This document shows positions 1 through 11,444 of a stretch of 64,000 nt of DNA, piece after piece. A model generated the notes under the pieces. It was not told the origin of the DNA, searched no databases, and saw only the letters and a list, made by a program, of their open reading frames with translations. How positions within the stretch are numbered: position 1 is the first letter of the stretch; each line of letters opens with the position of its first letter. This DNA is from Ryuthela nishihirai. Lineage: Eukaryota > Arthropoda > Arachnida > Araneae > Heptathelidae. Location: assembly GCA_038380435.1 (NCBI GenBank), contig JAWZYU010000011.1, positions 88,450,501-88,514,500 on the forward strand. The letters are read 5' to 3'. Made by a program: the position numbers and the translations under genes.

Positions 1-1210
1 TGGATTCAGATTTGTTAAGGGATGTGTGGATCAGATATTTTCATTTTTCTTGAGAAATGTTTAGAGTTTCAGAAACCTTCGGTTGCTAGCTTTGTTGATT
101 TCGAAAAAGCTTTCAACTCTGTTGATCGTTATAATTCGTGGTTGATTGTGAGATTATACGGTACACCAGACAAGTTAGTTAACTTAATGAAAGCTCTCTA
201 TAATAACACTGAGTCGTCTGTGAGATTTGTTAAGGCTTGTAGCAATTGGTTTAGCATTACTTCTGGTGTTCGACAAGGGTGCATTTTGCCTCCTTTTCTC
301 TTTAGTTTGGTTATTGATTATGTTATGCGAAATTCACTTCAAGCGAAAGATTTTGGCCTTAAATGGGCTAGAGATACGAAAATTTCTGATTTAGATTATG
401 CTGATGATTTAGCCCTTTTGGCAAATGATGTTGATGAGATGAACTCTTTCATTCGAGCTGTTGATGAAACTGGTAGTAGAGTAGGTTTGGTTATAAACAG
501 AGAGAAAACTAAAGTGATGAAAATTGGTCGGGCATGCTCTGATTTAGCTAATCTGAATGGTTGCAGTCTTGAGCAGGTGTCACAGTTTAATTATCATGGG
601 AGCTATGTAACAGATACTGGTGATATACAGCATGAGATTAAAAGACGAATATGGATTGCTGCCGGGACTTTTAAGAATCTATGGAGACTGTAGAGAAATA
701 GGCGTATACACCTAAAGACTAAAATTAGACTGTATAATAGTTTGGTTCTTTCTAGGGTTAGTTATGGTAGTGAAACGTGGACACTTTTTGAACAAGATAA
801 CAGGAAACTAGATGCTTTTGATTCCAGATGCTTACGCTGTATCTTGGGCATTAGGTGGTTCAACTTTGTAACTAATGATGAGGTTAGGCAAAGGAGTTTG
901 CAACCTCCTTTAAGCAGCATATTGTGCAGAGAGAGACTCCATTAGTTTGGCCATGTTGCTTATGAATAATTATAGATTGGCGAATAGGGTTATGAACAGT
1001 GTGCCTAAATGCCTCAGAAAGAGGAGGAGACCTAAAATGCGGTGGGCAGACAATGTCAAACAGGACCTTGTTAGAATTGGTGTGCAGTGGCCAGATGCAG
1101 TAGATGTAGCTTAGGACAGACTTGCTTGGAGAACTAAATTGCACGGTCTGGTTGGACCTCCGTAGCCCATTGCTGCTTGAGGATGACGATAATGCTGATG
1201 ATGATGATGA
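1..1210 (+). mobile_element. RTE-like LINE, 3' half (reverse transcriptase to tail)
   Basis: This is the 3' part of a non-LTR retrotransposon that copied itself by target-primed reverse transcription. A reading frame from 22 to 693 carries RT block A (ending FEKAFNSVD), the RQGCILPP block and the catalytic YADD at 397-408. A TAG near 691 breaks it. The frame resumes at 742-945, and the C-terminal segment ending in LHGLVGPP runs to about 1165 with a further TAG in DVA*DRLAW. The 3' end is GCTGCTTGAGG followed by a (GAT)n-rich tail at about 1181-1210. The short 3' UTR, simple-repeat tail, absence of RNase H and CFDP2-type protein point to the RTE/BovB group. It matches the longer copy at 56428-59894. 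The 5' part lies outside the window or is missing. It is a pseudogene. Confidence 0.85.
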
Positions 1211-1802
1211 AATATTTGCTTTGTGAAATTACCTTGCGTGATAAAATAAATTTCAATATCGGCAGGAGCCAAGATTTTAAGTACGTATATAAGAAGTTTT
1301 ATGCATTTTTCAAGTATATTAAAAATTTTACATAATCCTAGAATGGTGAGTTAAAATTTTTAAGATTTGGAAACAGATATTGAACAACTTGATGGTTAAA
1401 TGTTTATGAATTATTTCATAGAAATTTGAACATATTCATGACAATAAAATTATGTCTTCATCACGAAATGTTGAAATCTTTCTAACATTATTTTTCACTT
1501 ATGCCAATGAGAAAAGCCGAGGAGCTGTTATTTTCCGTAGTTAAAATTTGTTAAATTTTTTTCCGAAGTAGACTCGTAGAGGAAAAATTCAATGCCCTGG
1601 TAATTTTGCACATATAAAATAATATAGAATGTGAAAATTAAATTACGATGATTTAATTAACGATTTTATTGAGTCTAATATTGGGAAGAAAAGATAATAA
1701 TTATGTAAAATAAGTTTTAAATTTCACAACAGTATTTTGACATTAAAATACTATAATGTTTTATGGAAATTTTTATTTCTGCAATTAGTGGTCCTAAATG
1801 TC
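1211..1802. other. AT-rich spacer, nothing recognised
   Basis: I see no coding similarity, terminal repeats or target duplications here. Open frames are short and the composition is strongly A+T. Confidence 0.5.
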
Positions 1803-1869
1803 ATCTGAGTGATAAGGTGATGGAGCCTAGTTTGGAAAGAAAGAACTGCAGGAATGTCCTTAATCAATA
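1803..1869 (+). repeat. 67-bp exact duplicate of LINE segment 2511-2577
   Basis: These 67 bases are identical to 2511-2577 and correspond to the RTE-like LINE region near 58013. Relative to that longer LINE copy, both segments share the same differences, so one was copied from the other locally. A short AT dinucleotide run follows at about 1868-1880. Confidence 0.8.
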
Positions 1870-1956
1870 TATATATATATCTTTATACCTACAAGGTAAC
1901 CTAGGCTGCAGGTGGCCCCGTCTTTGAATTTGTGCATAGGACCCCAAAATGTCGAA

Positions 1957-2715
1957 AAGCGACCCTGCAGTGACATACATAAGTGCACATGAGTATTCGC
2001 AAGGTGAGCAGCATAAGAATATGATTCATTATATATCTATTAAGAGAAAAGGGCTAGTTCTGTTAGGAATACCTGGTCTTTTAGGAGAGCTGAATGATAT
2101 GAACATTACCTTCTTGAAACCTCTTGCAACTTGGTGATTGTTATTTGAATCTAGCTAAAAACTACATAAAGATTTTTATCATTTATGTTATCATTAATAC
2201 AAACGTAGTCTGTATTAATTTTAAATCGCTGCATGCATCAAGAATTACGAAGTGTTCGGATAAGGTTTAAAAAGTAGCCTTTAACGATGAAATTCTGAAA
2301 GACCCTGTTGTAGCTAAAGCTTACAGTGATAACTTACTTAGTCATTATGACAGTCATTGGTTTGTTTGCCATAAAAATTGCATGGCATTTTTAAACAGGC
2401 ACTAGACTACAATTTTGAGTAAAAATATTTTGTAATATTTTGTTTCGTTTGGGTAAACTTGACACTAATAGTACTCTTCTGGGTAAAAAAGGAGCAGGTA
2501 AGACAAACCTATCTGAGTGATAAGGTGATGGAGCCTAGTTTGGAAAGAAAGAACTGCAGGAATGTCCTTAATCAATACCCTACTAGTACAAACAGAAAGC
2601 GTTACAAAGAGCTTAATAAATGTGTAAAGAATAAGTTAGCAGCTGATGAGAATCTTTGGCTAGATGGCTTGGTTGACAAAGGTGAGGAAGCACCTGGACA
2701 ACTGATCGTTTTGTA
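1957..2715 (+). mobile_element. RTE-like LINE, endonuclease-to-RT linker fragments
   Basis: Two blocks match the RTE-like LINE. Bases 1957-2136 match its endonuclease C-terminus (compare 57668-57835, the NMIDYI block). Bases 2262-2715 match the linker before the RT (compare 57870-58200). About 125 bases of unrelated AT-rich DNA separate them. In a LINE these blocks precede the RT, yet here they lie downstream of the RT-bearing fragment 1-1210, so this is a second insertion or a rearranged copy. Only short open frames remain, at 1949-2137 and 2459-2716. Confidence 0.75.
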
Positions 2716-3960
2716 GCATGTAACTTTCAAAGTACCTTTACACTGCATTTCAGTGCACCGAATATATTTTGATCATCCGTTCCATTACGTTATATTTACA
2801 TTTCACTGTATGACCGGTCTTGTAATGTGCGTTCTTTACAACTTGCCATTAATTGACTTTGGAACAATTGATTCTGCAGATATTTTCACAATGATATTGG
2901 AACAGAAGAGTACTCAACGCCGCTTCTAGAAATAGAAAGAAAATGAAATGTAAAATATCAGGAAGTTTGTCAAATACTACTTTTATTTATGTATAAAACC
3001 ACTCTAATTTTCCACCAATCTTTCATAAAAATAAAATCATTCGTTTAGTTGTGAAATTTATCGCAAAATGTCTGTATTCCAGAATGCATTCCCGTGTACG
3101 TTCAAATAATGTCCAAAAAGAAAGCTGGATAAGCGTAATGGTTCCACGAGGGCTGATCGATTAAGGAATAATGCTCATTCGCAGAAAGGTAGGTTAAAAC
3201 TTTTAACGAACTAAATCCTTGCTTTACCCGAACCTTAACAAATAGTAAATGACTCAAAATACAAGTTTCCTGACGTATTCCGAAGGGATGCGTTAGTTTA
3301 CGTCCACGCTGATGATTCCATAAAATATCTGGGAGCAATCATTGAGGATCAATTTTCTTTGAAACCACAGACTGCATAACTGACTGATCAGTCGCAAATT
3401 TTTTGGTGCGTTGGACGAATACTTCTTGTAATAGAAGCCAGCTAGATCAGTTCGTGACATCACCTTGAGTAGTCCTATGATCCACGCAATTCTTAATTAT
3501 TATTTTCGTTATTTGATAACTGACAAACTCTATATAATGGAGAGCAGTATTTTGATAGCTTCCTAATTATGCCGTCAGGGAGATTCTAACACATGCTAGA
3601 GAAAACCTACCAGTTATAATAATACAAATAAAAGTTTAAGAAATATCCATGTAATAATCTCTGTTTAGTTATCTGTAGTAATATAAGTACATTATGCATT
3701 AGCCTTCTGTTATAAGAGGAGTTGTCTCTGTCCTCCCGAGAAGTACATGAGCCCCCTCTAGCGAGCATTACAGTGTTTTCGAATGTTTGAAATTTTGATA
3801 ATTTGCAAGGATTCAATTTCATTTGGGGATGCTGATGCAAAACATTGATATGGCTTATATTTTGCTGTAGGTTGGTATTTCCATTAGCTATTTATATAAA
3901 AATTCTAGGACCAGTTTGTTATAAATTCCAAAGAGTTATAAAGCCCCCTTCCGTTGCTTT
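2716..3960. other. Spacer with a possible minus-strand RT vestige
   Basis: Most of this stretch shows nothing recognisable. On the minus strand, within 3225-3338, the translation contains GIRQ-x-x-CILS-x-LLF, which resembles RT motif B (GVRQGCILSPFLF) with one extra residue. It could be an old LINE scrap or chance. The short open frames at 3607-3840 and 3845-4069 have no family resemblance. Confidence 0.3.
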
Positions 3961-4275
3961 GGGTTCCATGACAGAACGCCGAGCCGAATACGTAAACAGC
4001 GCCGACAAAACGGCAAATAAAAAACGCCACTTGTGCAATAGCCGTTACAAGAACGCCGATTCTATATAACACTGCCGATAAAACGCTTCATACAAAATTG
4101 CCGCTAGTAAAATGGCCGTACAACAAAATACTGTCTATGCAAAACGCCCTGAATGAAAACACCGCCTGTACAAAATGCCATGAATCAAAACGCCATCTGT
4201 GCAAAACACGGGAATCAAAACTCCACCTATACAAAACGCCGTAAACAAAAATGACGAGTGCAAACACGCTGCTCA
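3961..4275 (+). repeat. Degenerate tandem array with core aaaacgcc
   Basis: The core aaaacgcc, with variants such as aaaacacc, aaaatgcc and aaaactcc, recurs every 14-16 bases. It is clearest from 4141 to 4250, with cores at 4141, 4156, 4172, 4187, 4203, 4217, 4233 and 4247. Two linker types alternate, one like tgaatc and one like ctgtgc, so the higher-order unit is about 31 bases. Copies are heavily mutated and spacing loosens toward 3961. Its role is unknown. It could be an independent satellite or the subterminal part of a DNA transposon. Confidence 0.75.
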
Positions 4276-4424
4276 TTAATTCGCTTCGACTAGCTTGCTA
4301 CCGATCTTCCTATTGCTTTTTCGCTCTTTTGTGCATATAACAAAATATTTTAAGAAATAAAATTTCTTTTCGTGTCGCATGGGTATTATGAAATATTACA
4401 ACTTATACCTTCCAAAAGTTTAAA

Positions 4425-5130
4425 TTGCGTCCTCTAACGATGAAAAAATTTGGAAATGGCAAAATTTTGAACGAATATTGCAAACGATGTATTTACTAGA
4501 AACTTTAAATTTTGCTGAAGGAATATGAAGGCTGAGGTTTGCATTGGAAACAATGAGTTCGTCGTTATCCCAAGGCAGGTTGGGAAATGTAATTTTTTTG
4601 ATTTATGAATTAGAAATTATTTTTAGTTGGATTGTTACTACTGAAACATTATTATTGGAATTTTTCAAATCCTTTGTTAGTTTCAATTTACATCGTTAGA
4701 GGTCACAAAATATGGAAAAAAAATGTTTTTAACGAAAAATGATAGTGATATGCTGAGGATAGAAATTTAAGATATCAGTATTAAAAGATACTACATTGAC
4801 TTTATAATCCATTCCATTTTATCAGAGGAGAGTGAGTAAAGCAACGTTTTAATTTCAAAGAATAACAGGCAGATGCATTTTACATTGCATAAATACAAAG
4901 ATAACTTTTTTTCATTTTCCCCATCGTCAATTATTTTTAATTAATATTTTTAAGGACTACAAAATTTGGTAAAAGAGAAAATTTTTCCGTTATTTGCCAT
5001 ATTTCAATATTTATACCCCCTATTTAATTATGAATCAATTTTTTTATCACAGAAAACAATGTCCTACTAATTCGAAAAAAAATGTTTTCTTGTTTTATCT
5101 CTTTACAAATTTCAATTACATTTAACACCA
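4425..5130 (+). repeat. Units related to the fold-back-like repeat at 33-35 kb
   Basis: Segments around 4425-4560 and 4610-4720 share a recognisable pattern with the units at 33071-35073: a block like gcgtcctctaacgatgaaaa, then aacgaatattgcaaacg, then a tract ending in tttaaattttg. The two blocks lie about 260 bases apart, close to the 280-300-base unit of the larger element. Similarity fades after about 4750, and the rest is AT-rich DNA without features. Confidence 0.5.
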
Positions 5131-5954
5131 TTTAATTTTAACGTCTATATACTTCTTTCTTTATTGAAATGCAGAGAACTCATTTCCGTAAACGTGAATT
5201 GCATTCGTTAATTCAAGATCAATAGTAGTCGCTGCTGATAAAACTTCCTGGTGGCATAAACGGGTTTGTCTGAGGATGGAAGACTGGTACGTAAACAGTC
5301 GCTCCTCGTAGAACTGTAAGAAGTACAATAGAACATGAAATTTTCGCTCTCTGTTATAGCCCGCCATTTTATCGATATGAATATATCACATTTTGAAAAT
5401 TATCTTTAGTCAACAGTAATATTGGATTACTACACTATTCTCTACGACTTCTAGATGTATAAAAATAATGTTAAATTGTGCATAAATAATCGAACGTGGC
5501 AAATTTCGCTATAATTTTTGTAGTTCCACTCATTTTATTGTGTAAATTTTTATATATGAAAATAGATATGCTTTGAAACGAAATTTGAATAAGATAAACG
5601 ATTTTCCAGCGAGCACTTTGGTGCATTAGATAACCAATTAGATGATGATAATGAAACGTCCCACAAAATTGAATATTCCAGAACGAATAAAGCGTAAATA
5701 CGATATAAAGAAAAAAATTGACTCATTCAGTACCAATTAGAAGTTTGCCCTATATTATAGTGGTGCACAAAAGTTTTTGGTATCGGACGTAATTGAAATA
5801 TATTACATTTACACTGGGCCAAGAGTTGAGAAAGGACGTGAAATGAAAAAAAAAAAGAAAAGAAATGTTTTCATCTGTTTATTAAATATTATTTCTCATA
5901 TGCATAGATACATTGTAAAAATAAAATAGGAAATATTAATATAATATTTATTTT
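5131..5954. other. AT-rich spacer, nothing recognised
   Basis: No coding similarity or terminal repeats were seen. A purine-rich A/G run lies at about 5846-5865. Confidence 0.5.
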
Positions 5955-6160
5955 TCTACCTCTATGGTGTCGCTTTCGCTCGCGGTAACACTGAGACTGT
6001 TGTGGTCCGGGTTCTAATCCCGGTATGGGATGGTTGTTTCGTCTGTAATATGTGTTGCCGTTGTCTCTCAAAAGAAAAAAGAACTTATCGACATGTCAGC
6101 AAAAACCTGTTCTTATATTGCGACATAGAGCGAATATCAGCTCTGAGTCCCAGCAACCCA
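5955..6160 (+). mobile_element. Possible tRNA-derived SINE (third type)
   Basis: A T-arm-like hairpin with a B box, CCGGGTTCTAATCCCGG, lies at about 6007-6023. A GC-rich segment at 5965-5995 in the position of the tRNA 5' half precedes it. A non-tRNA body follows and ends in a run of A at about 6160. The A box is poor. It resembles a decayed SINE with an RNA polymerase III promoter, but I see only this copy and no clear target duplication. Confidence 0.4.
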
Positions 6161-6350
6161 AAAAAAAATATTTTTATTTTAATGTCAAAACAGAAATTCA
6201 GCGACGTTGTACCTATGCTCTGTTTCCCATAAAGGGAGTGGCAAGTCTCCCTCAAAGTGTTAGTCGTGGCTTATAACGCTTAACACGAAAGCCAATTAAA
6301 AGGGAGATCCTACACCAGAAAATGTATCAATCCTCAACTCGTTGGGGAAC

Positions 6351-6582
6351 TTCTATGGTAGGGGTTCTCAACATGGGGTACGCGGTAAAATGTTTTGGGG
6401 TACGCCGTGAGAACTCAAAAGTCGATAGATCTAGTAACAAAGTCAGTGTTTTATTTTATTTCCATTGTTATAACATAACTATAGTTTTATATGTACAAGG
6501 GTTACATACACATTACGCCAGTTACATACACATTTCTAGGGGATAGGTGAAACATAAAAGTTTGAGAATCACTGTTCTATGG
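6351..6582. mobile_element. hAT-type MITE with 8-bp target duplication
   Basis: A 216-base element (6359-6574) begins TAGGGGTTCTCAAC and ends GTTTGAGAATCACTG, giving imperfect inverted ends typical of hAT transposons. The octamer TTCTATGG lies directly on both sides (6351-6358 and 6575-6582), matching the 8-bp duplication hAT transposases make. It has no coding capacity and would have depended on a transposase encoded elsewhere. The exact duplication suggests a fairly recent insertion. Confidence 0.85.
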
Positions 6583-7345
6583 AATGTGATTTACTTCTAT
6601 AATAATAAAATATCTCTCTCTCAGTATGTGCTTGTTTGGGAACGCCATAGCTCTTCATATAGAGGCCCTAGAAACCGGAAATTTTGGAAGACGATGAAGA
6701 ATTCCGTGTGCATGTGTAGTGCAAAATGTTAACACCATAGGCTCAAAAGGTAGTTAGAAACCGATATTTTCCAAATATCGCATTTCTGATTCATAGAACT
6801 GCTAACCGTTGCTAGATCATTCACATTCCTCAAGATATTATCATGTCAAAATGTCCCCATTGCTGACAAGAGCCTGATTATTTTACCCAATACGGGGTCA
6901 CACATAAGGAAACAGCCAAGGCTAGCTCGATGGTTTATGCCACGATAGCATTTGAATGACATCAGCTATTGAGGGAAACCTTTTTATATTATCGTAGTAT
7001 TATGACTGATAGTTGCAGCATGTACTATATAATAAGGAATAAAATATGAAATATATTAATCTTATGACAATAATTAAAAATAAAAAAAGTAGTAAAACTC
7101 TTAATGGAATGCATGTTTGATTATTGTAACTAATTTTTGTTTTATTCCTTTGTGTGGCATGACTTGAAGCGACCTGAAATAATCTTAAACCGATATTTTA
7201 AAGCATTTTTCCTGCAACCTATTCTTAGAATGATCAACCAACTTTTCAGGTCACTGAATATACTCCTGTAATCTATGTCAATCTTTATTTCTCTAACTGT
7301 TACTGATCTCCTTTTGTATTAATTTCATACTCCAAAATTTACCTT
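6583..7345. other. AT-rich spacer, nothing recognised
   Basis: No coding similarity or repeat structure was seen in this stretch. Confidence 0.5.
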
Positions 7346-7495
7346 ATTTAGGAAGAAAATTTTTTTCACCATTATTATAACACTTGAAATAATTAGGTGA
7401 AAAAACTTTGATTTTTTCCTGAATGGGATTCGAAACCAATACTCCCAGAATTATGTCAGGTTTGATAACCATTACGCCATCAGAGACTAACCTTT
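7346..7495 (-). mobile_element. tRNA-derived SINE (fourth type)
   Basis: Read on the minus strand, the right end carries an A-box-like TGGCGTAATGG and, about 35 bases later, a B-box-like GGTTTCGAATCCC with one extra T. A short AT-rich body follows toward the left. This is the internal RNA polymerase III promoter layout of a tRNA-derived SINE. It is distinct from the two common families in this window, and borders are approximate. Confidence 0.5.
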
Positions 7496-7749
7496 CTGCT
7501 CAACAATGTGACATATAGTCATTCCAGCATATTTTTTTTATTCATTCGTGGGTCATTTATTTCCTTAACAGGTAACCAAGCTGCTTCATATGATGGAAGT
7601 AATATTTCTCACTTACTGAGACTGGTCACAGACTGACCATTTTTTAAAAATAATATAACATGTATACATTTCCGCTTATTTTCTTGATTTGCTAATGGCG
7701 CCATCTGTTTCGGAAATCTGGGAAACGAGAGTTTAATTTTTTTTCATTT

Positions 7750-9800
7750 TTTAAGAATATAATTTTTATTTATAAGAGTAAAGAATGCAAATACATTAAC
7801 CATTTGACCCGCAAAGCTAAATAGCTTATCTGCAGGAAATGAATAAATTAAATAGAACATAGATCATTCAGCCACAAAAATGGTGTGCATCAAATAAATT
7901 CAACACACAACACATAAAAATCAGCTAATTAGAAATTCCCAAATATTTTTTCAATTCGATTGTCAGTCTTCTAAACGAATCTATATTTAGAATTTCTTTT
8001 GGGATAGCATTAAATATAAGTGGTACTTGATATTCGGAGGTATGTTTTCGGTAATTATTTCGCAAATTTGGCATTTTCTAATACCCTTGGTTTTGAAGTC
8101 TTGTATTTGTATTGTGTTGAATTTTTAGTTTGTAAGTTTCGTCAAAATATTTTTAATTATTAAATTGTATTTATATAAATTACTGTAGGATAAAAGGTCT
8201 AAAAATTTTAATCTATCGGTGGAAGTTTTATAATATTTTTGCAAATGAAACGGAATAATATTTCAAGCTATTAAAGAGCAGTTTTTAAATTTTATTTATG
8301 TTAGTTAAGTAAGTTGTTCCATGCACAATTATTCCCTATTTTAAAATAGATTCGCATGTTGCTTTATAAAATAATACACAGGTTTCCATATTTATTACGT
8401 ATTTCAATTTTTGAATTTTTATCGCTGATATTCTCAAGCTTTCCCACATGTGGGATATCTGGGAAATTCCACCTAAAATATTCATCAAAAATTATTCCTA
8501 AGTATATTATTTGATTTACTTGCTCAACAAGTGGGCAACTACATAATGATTCACAATTTGAAGCATCATTTTTTTTGCAATTTATTTTATGTGTTTTAAT
8601 AAAAAGGTTTTGATGAATATGAAATCCTGGTGAATGAATAATCATCAATTTTGCTTTTTTCTCATTTAAGTACAGTTTATTATGATTTAATCATCGAATT
8701 CTATTATTGTAATCTGTTTGAATCTCTGAAATGCTGTAATTTAAATATTTGTGACTGTTTATTAAAACAATGTCATCAGCATATAGATAAATAGCACTTT
8801 CTAATTTTGTATTGAACAAATCATTTATGTATACCAGGAACAACAAAGGGCTTAAAACCTTGGGGAATTCCATTTCGTATAATTACTTTTCTGCTGTAAC
8901 AGGTTTTTATTTTAGTAATTGTGTATCTGTCTGATAAATAATTTTGAAACCAATCTGACCTTATACCGCGAATACCATAATTTTCCAATTTATTTAGTAA
9001 AATGTTATTATCTATTGTACCGAAGGCTTTCTTTAAATCTAAGAACATAGGTACAATTTTTTTCCCTATTATTCAATGATTTATTAATATTATTTGCAAT
9101 TTTAGAAATCAGCTGAAGTGTGTTTTTTCCTTTATGAAAGCCAAATTGATTTTCATTAATTATGTTGTGCTTAAGTAAAAGTTATGAACAGTGTTATAAA
9201 TAGGTTTTTCCATTATTTTTTAAAATATAGGTAGAATTCTTATTGATCGATAGTTAGAAAAGTCCTCCTTAATACCACCTTTAAAAATACGTCTTAAAAT
9301 ACCTGTTTTGAATTTAGTAGGTATGTTCCCAGTAAATATAATCTGATTTATAATTTTCGATATAATATTTAGTAGTATTTCTTTATTAAACTATATATGT
9401 TTAATTTAAACATTATTGTAGCCAGGTGACTTATTGGTGTCTAATGTAGTAATTATTTCATCAGTTTGTTTTTCAGTAATTTCATGTATGTAAATAGAGT
9501 TCAAAACTATTTGTATCATGTTTGGAGCATAATTTATATTGTCTTGGTGATTTGTATATCTTATCTGTAAAATTAGTGTATTATAAATATCATTGCAATT
9601 ATCTGCTATTTCTTCCAAAGATAATTTATTTTTGGACATATTGTCAATTATTACATCGTCCGCTGATTTTTTTCTGTTTTCCTTCTAATTTTTCATATAT
9701 TAATTTCCAGGTAGCCTTCATATCATTTTCTTTATTATACGGTTATTTCTATAATAATGTTATTTCTGATTTCTAATCTGAATATTAACTATATTTCTTA
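7750..9800 (-). mobile_element. LINE-B: CR1/L2/Jockey-group LINE, degraded
   Basis: This is a non-LTR retrotransposon read on the minus strand. From its 5' side, one frame (9406-9639) is followed by RT motif A (FLDLKKAFGTIDNN, within 8821-9048), motif B GIPQG, the catalytic YADD (complement of about 8771-8783) and the LGIIFDE block (8364-8648). The C-terminal FNAIPKEI region lies near 7985-8060. Stops and frameshifts separate these pieces. The 3' end, near 7750-7790, reads AATAAAAATTAT on the minus strand, like the other two LINE-B copies (30113 and 60905). The endonuclease part is absent or unrecognisable, so this is a 5'-truncated dead copy. No RNase H was seen. Confidence 0.8.
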
Positions 9801-10329
9801 ATTTTTATAGCTATTTTTAAAAGCATCACTTTTATCATTGAGCCGGTTGAGTAATAAACTATTGAAATAAAAATAGGAAGGTGAGTTTTATTTTTTATCT
9901 GTGATTTTGATGCTGCTGCAATCATGAGCCTTTGAAACGACTTAGTATTAAAAAGGGAAAATAAGTTAATAAATTTGGAGGGGATTGAAATTTGTAAGGA
10001 AAAAATAATTTTTTTACCTCTGATTCGTGGGGTGAAGTTTTCGAAATGGTTTAATATTAATATGAAAATACGGAGAGTAATGAATTGAGACATGGCAGAA
10101 TAAGAATTTAACATAAAATCACTTCATCTTTCCAAAACAATTCCTAACGCCGTAAGGGACCCAAAAAATGTGCTGCTGAATATGTCTGAACTGAAATATC
10201 TGACGGAATTATCCTTCAACCAGATGGAGACTAATTTTAATAAGAGAGGCACAACACTTGGAGGTTCGGAGGTACCAAGGGAAATTTCAAAATGGATTGT
10301 CTTCTTCCAATGGGACACTTTGTTTATTT
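9801..10329. other. Spacer, nothing firmly recognised
   Basis: Minus-strand open frames cross this stretch (9785-10114 and part of 10124-10516), but their translations have no domain or motif I recognise. The right part may belong to repeat family X. Confidence 0.4.
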
Positions 10330-11430
10330 GCAAAATAGTTGGTCTATCATAAAGGGGAGATGGGTTAATAGGTTTCGATATGAGGATGAAGATTATTTCC
10401 AAAACATTGTTTCCATACCCTATCTTCTGTGATGGCCTGAAACAAAGGGGGTTGAAGTGGGGGTGAGAATGCGGGTTTGGCCAGAAGGGCTGTTTACTGT
10501 CAACGGGTGACGTCATCCGACGTCTGTTTTCAGACTGAAAGCAGCGGTCAAGGGTGCGAGGGGGATGAACTTTTCTAAAACATGTTGTAACACATCACGC
10601 CTGATACGGATGCAACGGGGATCGACAACGTGGTGGGTGACGTCATCCAAGATGACCATCGATGGAAATTTCGAGAAGGGTTGACCATTCAAGATGGCCG
10701 CTCAGGGGTCAGGGGTAAGCGTTTTAATAAAGGGGATAGGGAGGACTTTTTGATGAATAAGAGTTTATAGGTTGGCCATGGAAAATGGCCGCCAAAGGGA
10801 TGAGGGGGATGCCCTGAATATTGCACCTAAAGTTTAGTTGGACTTTGCAATTATTTTGAGCATTGCATCATCCATTCTGATAGGTGGTGCACTGAACTTT
10901 GCCATCGAATGTTTAGTTGGACTTTGCAATTATTTTGAGGATTACATCATCCATGATAGCATCTGGAGGAGGGTGGAATTATTTAAGGGTTTACAAGTCT
11001 GGACATGGTCATTACATCGTACATTCCATAATTGCACCATTTTCTGGGACTTGGCTATAATGTGCAACATTTTCTAGATCTGTCTAGAAGGTTCTATTAC
11101 ATCATAGGATACAAGTTTCGCAAGTTTTTTGGAGGCTTTGTGGGAAGTGCGATGACGTCAGAAGTCAAGATGGCTGTCGTGGGACTTAGAGAAATTTCGA
11201 GAAGTGTTGGCCGTCCAAGGGGGGTGGAACTTTTGATAAAGGGTGGCTTTTTAAAGAATAAGGAGATTACAGGTTGGCCATCGAATATGCCTGCCAAAGG
11301 CGAGGTGGCGGAACCTTTGAGAAGTTTTTAATAAAGGGGGGAGGCACATATTAATAAGGGTTTTTTAATGAGGGGGTTGAACTTTTTATAAGCGTTTTAA
11401 TTAAGGAGGGACGCATAATAATAAAGGGGC
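10330..11430 (+). repeat. Unidentified dispersed repeat, family X, copy 1
   Basis: Bases 10330-10720 are clearly homologous, in inverse orientation, to 38200-38580. Shared blocks include ttctgtgatgg, aaagggggttgaagtgggg, tttggccagaaggg, gtcatccgacgtc, acatgttg and gaccattcaagatggc. The right half (10720-11430) is built of loosely repeated phrases such as aacttttgataaaggg and aatggccgcc, with several gacgtcat motifs. An imperfect direct repeat of about 43 bases recurs at 10832 and 10911. GC content is above that of its surroundings. No protein family is recognisable in any frame. Confidence 0.7.
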
Positions 11431-11444
11431 CCTCACTTTTGATA

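Noticed and set aside
1196..1212. Hammerhead-like ctgatga...gaaa words in the LINE tail
   Set aside because: They come from the (GAT)n simple repeat and have no stems.
10124..10516. 130-codon minus-strand open frame, and 38277-38570 on the plus strand
   Set aside because: They share a short peptide because the DNA is a dispersed repeat. The rest of the two frames does not correspond, and no domain is recognisable.
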